Source: Darksidea phi
Taxonomy: Eukaryota > Ascomycota > Dothideomycetes > Pleosporales > Lentitheciaceae
Reading direction: 5' to 3'
DNA length: 64,000 nt
Assembly: GCA_030770425.1 (NCBI GenBank)
Contig: JASJFT010000054.1
Location: 1-64,000, forward strand
The translations under genes and the position numbers were made by a program. Positions 12,362-22,980 of this stretch are shown here, piece by piece. The notes beneath the pieces are model-generated. The model ran no database searches, had not been told where the DNA came from, and saw only the letters and a list, made by a program, of their open reading frames with translations. Each line of letters opens with the position of its first letter. The first letter of the stretch is position 1.

Positions 12362-13644
12362 ATGAGGAGCTTTGTAGGATTCCTCGTGGGGGCACTCGGC
12401 ACAAGTTATGAGCACCCACTTGCTACCACTCCAGCACTGCAACAACTTCAAGACGTATTCACGTCAACCTCTAGCCAAGCCTCGAACCGCGCGATCGAGG
12501 GTAACCCAGATATGTCTGGGCTTGAGATCCGCCTCGAGGTGTATTATCAAACAACAACGTTAATAGTCGCGATATTCTACGGCCAGAAAAGTTCCGTCGG
12601 GTCTCGCCCAAGCCTCTGCGCTTTTCCAGTTTGCAATGCTTTTCGGTCTGTCATACACCACCGTCCGCCACGAGAGCCTGTATGCAGTAGAAGCACTCAT
12701 CACCATCATATTCAGTATATGCTCTCGCAGTGCTGACGTCATTTTCATCGGAAAATGGAGTAAAGCAGCATGATACCAGACTATGACGGAAAACATTGTT
12801 TCCACTACCTCCATCTTCAGGCAGATGATTATGATAGAGATAACATGCTAACAAACCTGGTTTTGGTATACCGGCATGTACATGCTGGGGCACAAGCCGT
12901 GCACTAGCGGCTCGTTCTTCTTCGCCGAAGTCAATATCTATGGCGGTTTCAGGTCATGGGCCAAGTTCTGGTTGACAGCTACCTTGGCCATTAGTGTGTT
13001 GTTGGTGTTTGCATAAATCTTGATTTAGGCGTACAAGGCGTCGGAGAAGAAGACTGGCGATGCTAGAAAAAAATCCAGCAGACCAGAGTATCGAGTAGTC
13101 TAAGGTTGTCGAGGAGCCTGAGACGATGTAACTCTCCGTTACAAGCAAAGAGCGTAGTGCAACGGCAGAGTCTGTCGAGGTTAGAGGGTCGGATGAGGAT
13201 GACGAGGCTGGTAAATCAAACGCCACTACCGAGGGCAAGCCAGCTAAGGATCCCTCCATTTACCACTTTCTGAGCCAGATTTATGGGTTCTCGAAACTAA
13301 CTCCTGTCGTGCTTGTGCTCAGATTCAGTGTTCTAGGATCGCATATCACGGCCACGGAGTTGACCCTTCGTTGGAACAGTATTTATGGCCTTGATAACTT
13401 GGACTCGGTCGGTCAGATGATTCCGTTGACCATTGCAGTTGGTGTACTGGTGGGAACAATTATCCATTGGGAGAGGCCACGAAGGGATATGCCGACGGAG
13501 GAGAAACCACTGTACGAAGAAACAGTAGAGGACGATCCTCCGGAGATTAAGACTACGTCTCGCGCACATCAGCAAACCTCAAATATGGGCTACGGGGCAT
13601 TTGAGGGGCGTAGGTCTGCTCTGTTCCAATTATTGGCACCATAA
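12362..13644 (+). pseudogene. decayed fungal integral membrane protein gene
   Basis: Pieces in shifting frames line up with an uncharacterised fungal multi-pass membrane protein family. The first piece starts at ATG 12362 and carries DMSGLEIRLEVYYQTTTLIV. After a frame change near 12,590 comes QASALFQFAMLFGLSYTTV and ITIIFSIC, ending at a TGA. A third piece holds FFFAEVNIYGGFRSWAKFW, typical of the family's C-F-F-F-A-x-V-x-x-Y-G-W-F-R element. The last piece (to the stop at 13642-13644) has TATELTLRWNSIYGLDNLDS and a final helix. Multiple stops and shifts, including TAA and TAG within 13,010-13,200, rule out an intact gene. Family assignment is from remembered motifs. Confidence 0.55.
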
Positions 13645-14011
13645 TGAGACATTATTGCGGAGCGAGGTACGAGCGTAGCATATACATTCGGGTCTGCTGA
13701 AGTGGGTCAGTTCTGTAAGAGATTGGCATTACCTTATTTGGCTAGAATGACATTTAAATGGCTGATAGCCAATTATTTTGCATAGCTATATTTCAGCTAT
13801 AGACTGCGGTCAATCAGAACGCTGTATCTGTTTCTAGCTACACACTACCGAAATATCGAGCTCAGTAGCTGGCTGATGCAGAGTACAAATATAGTAGTTA
13901 GTAAGTTATTTTGCCTCCTAAGCATGAGTATAGGCCGGGCTAGCTGGGTTTTTCGTAATTCTATCACCTCATTATATTCCAATATTTCGATATCTCACAC
14001 AGCAGGATAGG

Positions 14012-14192
14012 CGGCCTCGTCGTCCTCAATATTCGAAACATCACCTCGTCGCTCACGATCGATAGTATTGTGCACAAATTTACAGCTCTATTATCGTGTA
14101 TGAGGTGTGGGTATAGCACCTCTACTGTGCACAAAGTCGTACTGTGTTTCGTGCAGAGCTTACAAAAGAGACTCCCACTATGAAAAATCCAA
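14012..14192 (-). repeat. dispersed repeat, copy A (inverted relative to 61 kb copy)
   Basis: Read on the minus strand, this segment matches 61045..61210 on the plus strand over its whole length. Shared blocks include GTAGAGGTGCTATACCCA and ATACACGATAATAG. Both copies keep a similar short frame (VEVLYPxLIHDNRAV). Many differences are transitions. It abuts the 3' end of the TRI14-like gene. Confidence 0.8.
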
Positions 14193-14235
14193 ACCAATAC
14201 TTCCCCAACCTTCTTCTTCCAATCATTGCTCCCCC

Positions 14236-15346
14236 CTACAAAAGCTTCCTAATCTCCCCTGTAATATCTAAGAAAGGAAATTCCGTCCTATTCCCCGCAG
14301 TACCTGGTCCTCCAAACCCCGGATCACCAAACTGCTCAACAACCATATAAACCGCATCGCCCACCTGAACCGGCGCCACAATACTGGTCCCTTCATCCAA
14401 CGTAGTCGGTCTAGCAATGAGACCCAAGAACTCCGCAGAATCCCATTTAGCGTCTCTCGAGCGGAAGACGGAGATGCCGATCGTATCTTCGGCAACGAGG
14501 AGAACCGTACCGGTGTACTTTGGTGGGAGGTAAATAGCGTCCGAGGCACCGAAGCTGTGGTTCCCAGAGGATATGGGGATCGGATATGGAACGCCTTTTT
14601 CGGCTTTCATATCGAACCGCCAGATCTTTCCCGAAGCATCACCCTGAGCGAGCAGAAGCCAATCCAATGCCGCAATCCCACCGATCCCCTGCTCAGTTGG
14701 CACAATCTTCTCGGGCAAATACCATGGGGTAACTGCCTTGCCATCCTTGCCTACTTTAAGCAATGTTCCAGGCCACGTCCCTACGACGAACACATTACCT
14801 TCAGGGTCTTGTTCAACGTCTTGGAAGCCGCCGTATTTGGCTTGGCTGGTCTCGGTGAGATTGATCTTGTATATGAGGCGCTTTTCTACTGGGTCGTATT
14901 TTAGGAGCCAGTTCGTGCCAGAAATGTCTTTGCCTTCGGAGAGGAAGGCATTGGCGGTGTTGGCAATGAGGGAAAGATGGCCTGTTTTACGGTCTGCGGC
15001 TACGGCGCCTAGGTGGAAGGCGGGGTTATGGCTTATGCCTTCGAATTCAACCGTCTCGTGCTTGCTGGTATAAGGGTCGTATATGCCGAGAGAAGCATTC
15101 CACAGTTGGCTGAATAAATGTTAGTGTTGCGTCGTTCGAGTTATAATACTGATGGGGAAAGTACCCGATATAAAGTTTGCAGTTGATGAAGTCGAAGTCG
15201 GCATTCTCAGGGTAGACCTGATATTGTTTGATTGAAAAGTTTCCACTGAAGGGTGCGCAGGCGCCGTGGCCTTTACGTGGCTTGGGGTGTGCCGAAACGG
15301 CACTGGTCAGTGCAGCGGCGGCAGCGATGGATGTTGAGAGACGCAT
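14236..15346 (-). CDS. TRI14-like secreted beta-propeller protein
   Basis: Two exons, 15346..15165 and 15109..14236 (intron 55 bp, GTACTT...CAG, splitting a Gly codon), give 351 residues. A signal peptide covers about residues 1-19 (MRLSTSIAAAAALTSAVSA). The mature part resembles Fusarium TRI14, the trichothecene-cluster gene linked to virulence rather than to toxin synthesis itself. Shared-looking motifs are YPENADFDFINCKLYIG, YGGFQDVEQDPEGNVFVVG and GTWPGTLLKV, fitting an SMP-30/NHL-like propeller. TRI14-like genes occur widely outside trichothecene clusters, and no other cluster gene is present here, so a role in toxin production is not supported. The gene stands alone between a decayed block and a 1.1 kb gene-poor stretch. 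Substrate is unknown. Confidence 0.82.
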
Positions 15347-16443
15347 TTTGCTCAATTGGGCTCAACGGAGACTATTCCGTCCGAGAAAAGGAGAATTTGA
15401 CCTATAAATGCGGTAGGCCGTCCTGTGTTCTTATGTTTGATAGACTCTCAGTGGGGCGTATCCTGTGCATGTTAGCGAAGTGATCACATTCACCCGCAAT
15501 TGCATTCAAACAAACTTTATCACCTCTAAATTAGATAGGCCCGGGCCAGTATCGTTCGCTTCGAAGTTTTCCTATTCTCGTTTGAGAGAACCCGTTTGGT
15601 AAGTTGCAGCGGGGCGTTCATCTGCGATGTTGTAATGAGGCCGTTGAGCTAGGATATATAGTGCATACCCTTGTTGACCCAAAACCACGAAAAGGGGCCG
15701 TCTCGGCCGGGGAATTAAGGCGGTCCTTTCCTATTACAAGGGCCCGGTGCCTTTCGTGCAGGAACACGTGTCAATGGGAGAGTGTGATGTATTTCTAGAA
15801 TATCTCACACGCATTTACAAGATGTTGTAAGCGCATGGATGCGCCCATATCGGCCATGTAGTGGAACACTACTAGATAATAGAGCGTTTCTTAAGCCGGG
15901 GAGAAAACGAAGCGTAACGAACACACCGGCATAAATCCTAGCGTCGAAGTGCACGCCGGCAATTCTCTAATGTAATTGGAGTGCACGACGCCCATGTCCA
16001 AGAATATGTGCGCCATAAGTCGTGACTATGCAGCCGCAATATATAGTCATATATTCTATCGCAAGCCAATTAGATTTCAAGCATTTTCTTTACACGCTAA
16101 GGGATTGTTTATTGGATAATCGCGCCGATGAAAGAACGTTTAATCATCTCGCTTGTATATCACATATTCCGCCTACGAAATGCAATGAATATTCATCGAT
16201 TAAGTAGCTAGGACATGAATAGCTGCGCGGTAAGGCTTACAAGAGATAGATAGGTAGGAAGGGAGAAAGATAGAATGATATTTCAATTGCAGTATTTGAT
16301 GCTAGGGATATCTCGAAGTCTAAAACTCACTGCTTTAGCGCCTTCTCGAACGCCGGACCCAAGCATCGCTCAAATGTGATGCTTTCGCAAATACGCGCGA
16401 TATGTGTATTGACCACTCATGTTAATTTCTGAAGACGATATGT
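15347..16443. other. gene-poor stretch between TRI14-like and HD genes
   Basis: About 1.1 kb with no convincing frame on either strand. It contains the promoter of the TRI14-like gene and the 3' flank of the HD protein. No repeat or RNA gene was recognised. Confidence 0.5.
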
Positions 16444-17371
16444 CTATATTGGCGTAGGATTCGATTGCGGCTTTGTGCCGTTTGCCCAGGTTGGTTCACT
16501 GCCGAACTCTTTCCACATCTGCGCTCGCTCCCAAAGAAGCTGATCTGCCCATGCTTTCACTTCGTCTGACTTGACCTTTGTGGCTACCCATGTAAATTCC
16601 CCGAGGTCTTTCTTGCCTTGCTCCGAGCGCTCGTATTCCACCATCTGCGAGATCAGTTCCACTTTGTCGATGTCATGAACAAAGTTGCTCTCGAGTGTTT
16701 CGCTATCCTCGTATTCTTGCCACAGCTTGCGAATGTCTTGGGCGTTCAGTCCGCCGTTAAACTTGCCCAGCAGGGTTGTGCAGATGTAGTCCATCGTCTC
16801 CGATTCTCGCCTGCTCTTTTCTTCCTTTGATACACCGTCTACGGGCGTAATGTCTCCCACAAGTGACTCGGCCATGTCGTGAACCAGCGCCATGCGACAG
16901 CATTTAAGAAGGTCTAACCTCGACGATATGGAAGAAGGCGCCATCATGGTCATGATGCTCATGCGATACATGTGATCAGAAATAGATTCACAACCATTGA
17001 TGCCGAAGCGACGCCAGCCTGCGCGCGGTGTCGTCTTCAAGCGCTCAAGAAGGTGGAAGAAGGCTACCGGTGAATTGGTAGACTCAGTGTAGCGGGGCTT
17101 TATATCGGACAGTACTAGAATAGCGTTAGCAACACCCACGAAGCTAAAACTGAAGCAAAGGAAGGTGTCGCATACGGACAACGCTCCATGTTTACGACAT
17201 ACCACTCTCTACGGTCCAGCGCGTCTTGCTTTCCACGTCTTCCTTGGTCAATTTGCCGGCCTGGGGCTCTGGGAAGCCATTGGTCTGCGTGCTCTCGTCT
17301 GCGGTATAGGGTCGATCCTCAGCGATCTCGGAGCTTCCGTTATTGTGTGAGATGTTCCCGGAGACCGTCAT
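16444..17371 (-). CDS. HD-domain 5'-deoxynucleotidase (HDDC2/YfbR type)
   Basis: Two exons, 17371..17203 and 17114..16444 (intron 88 bp, GTATGT...TAG), give 279 residues. The HD-domain metal ligands are visible in order: the His of ISDHMYRMS, the His-Asp of LVHDMAES, and the Asp of FVHDIDKVELISQMVEYE. This matches the small HD phosphohydrolases (human HDDC2, yeast YGL101W/YBR242W) that dephosphorylate deoxynucleoside 5'-monophosphates. The motif DITPVDGVSKEEKSRRE is typical of this branch. The N-terminal ~55 residues are variable and polar. The gene is divergent from the HAUS6-like gene across 336 bp. Confidence 0.9.
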
Positions 17372-17707
17372 GGTGAATGCGTGGTTGTAATTGACGGGTA
17401 GGAAGAAGCGGGTAGTTCGAGACTTGTAGGAGTTGGTAAAGGAGGAGGAGGAGGGAGATTTATAGGGGTGAGGCGAGAGGCGTGGGTGACGACAAAACGC
17501 CGCACTTGAGCGGTTACATCAAACCAAGGAATTGGGACATGTCTCTATTGATCGATAGCGAGGAACGCTAGGCCGAAGAGAGGTTAGTGTCTTGGCATTG
17601 TTTGCGGGTCGAACAGCTCAACACCACAGCTCTATACAGAGTCAATTGCTGTCCCTAGGTTGTACTGCACGCCAGAAGATGCATACGTGTTGGTCCAGCC
17701 TTATAAC
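17372..17707. promoter_or_regulatory. divergent promoter region, HD phosphohydrolase / HAUS6-like
   Basis: 336 bp between divergent start codons. A purine-rich run (GGAGGAGGAGGAGGG near 17,440) is the only obvious feature. Confidence 0.45.
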
Positions 17708-20155
17708 ATGTCACGTCCTACATCGCAGACTTCATCCGCCGCGGCAACAACCACAAGCGCCCTTTCGCGAAGCTTGTCGGTCAAAACAAACATCAAGACA
17801 ACATCGAACAACCCCCTTCCGCCTTCAGATATAAAACTCTTCATCACAAACTTGCGCCTTCTGAATCTGGATCTGCGACCTGATTGGCCAAACGTTACAG
17901 TGCAGACATTCTCCTCCAAGAATGCGGATCAGAAGCAACGGATGGGAGCCGTGGAATGGGGTCTTTTTCGCCTATTCGAGTTATGGGATCCTATTGAGAC
18001 GAGCCAGGTACGATCAATGTATAATTTTGGAAGTAATAAGTACTAAGACGCCACGCAGAAGCTCCAGCCATTCTTCCCGCCTCTCGAACCTCTCCAAGCG
18101 AAGAACTTACGAAACGCTCTCTACCGCTCGCTAGATACGTTGAAAAAAGATGGCATTCTAGGTCGGGAAGCAGTGCTTAGGAAGACTATGCTGGAAGAGT
18201 GTAAGGGCGATAAATTTTTCGAGGTTCTGGCCTTATTCTCTGGCGTCGTGCTGAGGAAAGTGTTGGCTTCGCGCCCAAAGGACCATAGTAAGGCAGCAGT
18301 TGCGCGAAAATTAGCCACAGCAGCAACATTGTCTGGCGAACAGCAATTCTCATTGCTACCACTAGCTATCGCGCACAAAGCAGCTCTGGTCAACGTCTTG
18401 AAGAGGAAAGACGAGAAGAGAAAAAGGTTCGCGGAATTCGAAAGGCTATTGGATGTGAAAGCGACCGAAATTAATCACAGGATACGCAAGTGTAAAGAGA
18501 CACCACGAGCCCGCAAACCAGCTATTCCGCAGAAAGAAGCAGACGCAATCAAGAAACAGCTAAAGGACAACTGGATCGGAAACCAGAAATGGCTGGACGT
18601 CATGCTTCACGGAGACGACGTACAGGCCGAAGACGCATTCTTGAATAACTCGTTCAATAAGGTGTGGCATATGGTTGAGCAAGGATGCAGACTGGAAGAT
18701 GCTATACCAGAAATGGGTCTTCTAGAGGACCTGCAGTTGCGAGTCGAAGAGCAGCAGGCGAGGCTGCAAAAGTGGCAAAACTTCCATAATGAACTGCAAA
18801 AAGAGGAGTCAACATCAACCTCAGTACCTTCAAAGGCTTTAGCACCAGCAAAAGAGTTTCGGTTCGACGATCATCTGCGGCTTCAACTCCGACCCGAGAT
18901 ACCTATCGACGAGCCTATCCCGAGGCCGTCATTACGTCCCGAATACCACGAAATCGTATCTGAGATGGATGACGAGTTAGCTCATATCGCTACGAAAAAG
19001 CACAACCACTCTACTATGCCTCAAATCACGCGGCGTGGCTCATCACAGAATGCTCCTCGCTCGCCAGCTAGACGGAGGACGTCGCGCTCTGACTCTGTAC
19101 CTAAAGGATCAACAAGCCCGCTGAAGACTGCGAAACCTCAACCCCCTCCCAGAACGCAGTCTTACAAGGCCATATCAGCTCGCCCGTCGCAGCATCATGG
19201 AGCCGCTGCAGTCACCCCTATGGACTCTGAAGCAACTCTCGTCGACCATCTATCTACATTCTGTACCGCACCGCCCACTGCGCAATCTATCGAATCGCCA
19301 ATTGCACAGCATCACGAACAAAAGCATGCGGAGCTAACGTCTGACCCTCTGCCAACCGCAACGATCCCGTCACACATTCATCGACGCATCGAACCACCTT
19401 CTCCATCCCCGTCCCCGCCTCAACCATCACCCTACTTCCCCTCGGAACCACCAGTCCTTGAACCTCCATCTTTCAATAGCGAGGAAGCTCTCGCCGCGCA
19501 AATCGTCTCTACAATAGGTGAAGCAACGCCCTCTCCAGTAAAGAAGCCGCAACTACGTATGTCCCTTACGGAACGCACACGTCTATCCATGGCCCCACAC
19601 ACCTTCAACGCAATTCCCGAATCGCCTTCGCTCCCTTCGCCACCTTTGCCCGAGCCCCCAACAATTGAGCAACCACAACCAGACCGCCAAGCATCACTCC
19701 TCGAGCGCACACGCCTCAGCATGGCAGCAATGTCCGCCCGACCCCGCGCCTCTCTCGCACCCAAAGAAAAACGCAAGAGCACCGCACGCCAATCCATCTA
19801 CCCCGTCAACCAATTCGACACCCCGCGCAACCGCAAGTCTTTCATGGCAATCGAGGAAGCTAAATCGTCGGAACAGAAGACGCCCAAGGAGGATCTTTTT
19901 AGCGACGAGGTGGATTACGATAGGGTGTTTAAGAGTCGTCCTAGGATTGCTACCAGTCCGGTGTGGGGGAGCCCTGATACAAAGGGCGGTTTTGGGGGGG
20001 AGGATGGTGAGGGGTACAGTGGCGAGGAAGAGTTTGACGAAGGTGTTACTGGGGTCGATTTGGCGGATGTCGATGCGGATGACGATGGGGATGTTATGGT
20101 TGCTTGGGAGAATAGTCCGTTGAGGGGGGCTGGGAGAAGGGCTATGTTCAGTTAA
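17708..20155 (+). CDS. HAUS augmin-like complex subunit 6 N-terminal domain protein
   Basis: Two exons, 17708..18007 and 18059..20155 (intron 51 bp), give 798 residues. The first ~240 residues, with LFITNLRLLNLDLRPDWPNV, EWGLFRLFELWDP and FFEVLALFSGVVLRKV, match the HAUS6 N-terminal domain. Augmin binds spindle microtubules and recruits gamma-tubulin for branching nucleation. The C-terminal half is Ser/Pro-rich and probably disordered, with repeated short L-x-x-R-T-R-L-S-M motifs (for example LTERTRLSMAP and LLERTRLSMAA), and ends in an acidic stretch. The family is well known in animals and plants; filamentous fungi keep divergent forms. Assignment is by N-terminal similarity only. Confidence 0.75.
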
Positions 20156-20318
20156 TGCAATTGCTAGAGGACTTGTATAGTGTACTGCGAGTATGAACAT
20201 CTTATGAGCTATGATGCACGGTACGGTTTGTAGTGTTCCGCATGGGTATCGTTATTCGTTAACGTTCTACTTCGTCATTAAAAATGAAAAGGGGTATTGC
20301 TCGTTCTTCATGCCGTTA

Positions 20319-22526
20319 TCACTCCATGCGAGGACTGTCCACGCTACTCAGCCTCTGCCTTTGTCGACACGTACTGAACCCCCACTCTTGCCGCCACCCG
20401 AATTCCTCTCCAGACCCATCTAAAGGCCCGCTTTGATGACTCAGGTTGCTTCCCCTCCGGTGGTGTCCCTTATGCCCTAACCCGCCTCCGCTAAAACTCT
20501 GCTTCCGCCCATGGAACACACAAACATCCATGCTGGGCCCTACATAGTTGACCTGCAGAGGACAGAGCGGAGAATTGGGCAAATGCTCCGGGGTCAACCA
20601 TTCGAGTTTCGCTTGTCCTTCTGCGGCGCGCAGAGCAGATTGAGCAGAGTCTCTGCGCGGTGAGTCTTTGGGCATACGGAGCCATGCTTCGTTGCCGAAG
20701 GCGTCGGTGAAGAGTAGTGGGGAAGTTGGTGTAATTACGGGGACATTGAAATAAGTATCGTTGGGTGTTGTGACTGCAATTTCCGGGGCTAGGTCCTCGA
20801 CCGCAAGCGGGCCCTGAGGACTCTCATCGGATTCTGACGATGGCTGGGAGACGGTTGTGATCTGTGACATGAGGACAGCATCGGAGTCCCATACACCTCC
20901 TGGTGTTCGCGGTGCTTTATGTGTCCGCACACCTTCGATGTTGAAGTAGAAGTCTGCAAGCTTGCCTTTGACTTCGCCGTTGGCGTCGAGCATGGGAGGG
21001 GTCGGGACGCGGTGCGTACCGGGAGGGATGAAGACCGGGGGTACAGCCATGTTGGCGAATTTCTCTCTGTCTGCGTGCTTTTTGCGGTTACGTAAGGCTT
21101 TCTCAGCGGTTGACTGTTTGCTGGTGGAGTCCACATTCAAGCTGGAGCGCTTAGGCTTTAGAATACGGGTTAGGGAGAAGGGAGAACGAGCTGGGGAAGG
21201 CGGGTCGGTAGGCTGGGCGCTATCGATTGAGCTCCAAGGGCTGCTCCAGCGCAAGCGGCGGTTACGAGATCGTTTGCCTACTTCCTTGAGCTCTTCTTGG
21301 GTTTGTGCTTGATGTGCCTGTTGCGCTTGGTCCATCTGCCGTATCTGAGCCGGTCCACTAAACTGCTCCATTACTGGAAGGTTTCCATCTGGTGACTGAG
21401 GAGAGCTTTCGCTTGTCCTTTTAGCACTTGCGATTCTTCCCAGTCGAAGTCGCGAAAGAGAGCGGCGATTGCGAGTACGACTGCCCGACTTCTCTATTGG
21501 GGGGGTTTGCGAAGGTATGCTGGGAACGGTGCCTGCGAGCAGCACCGGGGGCTCTCCATCACCGTCTTCCAGGATGGTAGCAGGCGCGCTCGCTAGGCCT
21601 GATGTACGCCAAGTCGGGGGATAGTCACGGGTCCAGGGGGTTTTGGGACTTCGAGGTCTTGATGGAACGAGACTACTGAGTTCAGCCACCGGTGTGCGGC
21701 CGCGAGAAGGTAGCTCGGGTATGTTCGGAGGAAGAGTGAGCTTCATGAACTCGCCCTGGGCCACCTTTCTGCGGTCTTTCAACGTGCCTGTATGGGTTGA
21801 CGTAGACTTCTCTGATGACAAGTTCGCCGGTTTAGGTGCCTCTTCTAATCCCTTGTCTGCCGAGGTCTGGTGAATATCGGACTTCAGTTGATGTCCGAAC
21901 CGGCTTCCACTGCGGCCCTTGCGAATGCTACTATCACCTTCGCCTTCAGACTGCCTTTCTATAGACGAAACCGTCCGCACATTGGGAATATGCCTCATAA
22001 CACTCCTCGCAATGCTGCTGATAGAAGCCCGATTGGTGTCGGATCGTGATACGGTGCTATTGGAGGACGAGACCGTCGATGACCGTTTCGTGGATTCTAG
22101 AGACGGGAAGGAATCGGTGCTAATCATACTTGGTACTCTGCCTCTAACCTCCCGCTCTCTGAACGTTGCACGCATGATATCTTCCGTACTCGGCGGAGTT
22201 TCACGGGTGAATGGCTGATGAAAGTGTGGGCTTGAGTGCAAATCGGCATCTCTGCGTACCTCCCAAGTAAAGCCTTCGCGTCTATCCCTCACCCGGGGCG
22301 TGGATTCGCCACCTCCAGGGGTTATGGGCTCGCCACGCACGGCGTCAGCATGCTCTTGGAGTGAAGTGTAATGTCTGGTGATACTAGGCCTTGGTGCAAA
22401 TGAGAGATTCGGGCCTTGGTCGCTAGCGGCACTGCTTGCGTCTTGGTCCGGGGTCCGAAAATCGAAGGCAGATTGTCGCGGTTTTGGGGTTATGATGGAG
22501 GTTGTAGATGAGGATGCCGCCGACAT
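20319..22526 (-). CDS. hypothetical Ser/Pro/Arg-rich protein
   Basis: A single uninterrupted frame of 735 residues starts at ATG 22526. It is rich in Ser, Pro, Arg and Thr throughout, with no membrane segment, signal peptide or known domain. Recognisable local features are a basic block (RTRNRRSLSRLRLGR), many S-P/T-P sites suggesting phosphorylation, and a conserved-looking C-terminal part (PLCPLQVNYVGPSMDVCVFH). It lies tail to tail with the HAUS6-like gene, 163 bp apart. Length, coding-type composition and the absence of stops over 2.2 kb support a real gene. Function is unknown. Confidence 0.8.
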   Translation of the reverse strand: MSAASSSTTSIITPKPRQSAFDFRTPDQDASSAASDQGPNLSFAPRPSITRHYTSLQEHADAVRGEPITPGGGESTPRVRDRREGFTWEVRRDADLHSSPHFHQPFTRETPPSTEDIMRATFREREVRGRVPSMISTDSFPSLESTKRSSTVSSSNSTVSRSDTNRASISSIARSVMRHIPNVRTVSSIERQSEGEGDSSIRKGRSGSRFGHQLKSDIHQTSADKGLEEAPKPANLSSEKSTSTHTGTLKDRRKVAQGEFMKLTLPPNIPELPSRGRTPVAELSSLVPSRPRSPKTPWTRDYPPTWRTSGLASAPATILEDGDGEPPVLLAGTVPSIPSQTPPIEKSGSRTRNRRSLSRLRLGRIASAKRTSESSPQSPDGNLPVMEQFSGPAQIRQMDQAQQAHQAQTQEELKEVGKRSRNRRLRWSSPWSSIDSAQPTDPPSPARSPFSLTRILKPKRSSLNVDSTSKQSTAEKALRNRKKHADREKFANMAVPPVFIPPGTHRVPTPPMLDANGEVKGKLADFYFNIEGVRTHKAPRTPGGVWDSDAVLMSQITTVSQPSSESDESPQGPLAVEDLAPEIAVTTPNDTYFNVPVITPTSPLLFTDAFGNEAWLRMPKDSPRRDSAQSALRAAEGQAKLEWLTPEHLPNSPLCPLQVNYVGPSMDVCVFHGRKQSFSGGGLGHKGHHRRGSNLSHQSGPLDGSGEEFGWRQEWGFSTCRQRQRLSSVDSPRME

Positions 22527-22980
22527 ATGCGTACTAGAGACGAAGATTGCGACAGAGAGTTGCAGTCGCTCGCTTCGAAGCGGATTGCAACACCGATAGG
22601 TAATAGGCCGCTAGTAAAGCTATTTATAGGGTAAAGTAGAAACAAAGTGGACTGCCAGCCAAGATCATTAGGAACGAAACATGATATGTTGTGAGAGCTG
22701 GAGAGAAGCTTGCCAAGCATGCCTCGAGAGTGGGAAGCTAACGGTGATCGTCATCCGGTTCGGGAAGGAGATGTGATGAGGCAAGAAATTTGGGAAAGTG
22801 CTGGCCACTCAGCTCCGCAGACGCGCAGACCAACTTCCAAACAGAAACGTTAAGTCCGACACACAAAGAGATACCCACCAACCAATAACGCCGTGCCATG
22901 CTTTGCTTCCCGATGCATTGTCCCGATCCTGTATTCACCTAATCCCCCAGCCAGCCCTTCGTGGCACATTAAACAACTCA
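22527..22980. other. spacer: promoter of the Ser-rich gene and 3' flank of SMC2
   Basis: 454 bp without a supported gene. Both neighbours are on the minus strand, so it holds the SMC2 terminator and the next gene's promoter. Confidence 0.5.

Larger units (their letters stand above)
9367..14235. other. gene-poor, TA-rich block with decayed reading frames
   Basis: Nearly 5 kb without an intact gene, visibly richer in A/T and TpA than its flanks. It contains protein-like frames broken by stops or shifts (9902..10445 -, 11370..11675 +, 12362..13644 +) and, at its right end, a repeat shared with the 61-kb region. I read it as degenerated accessory DNA. No terminal repeats or transposase motif were recognised. 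Confidence 0.65.

Noticed and set aside
9367..14235. Intact transposable element
   Set aside because: No terminal inverted repeats, LTRs, reverse transcriptase or transposase motifs were recognised in the block.
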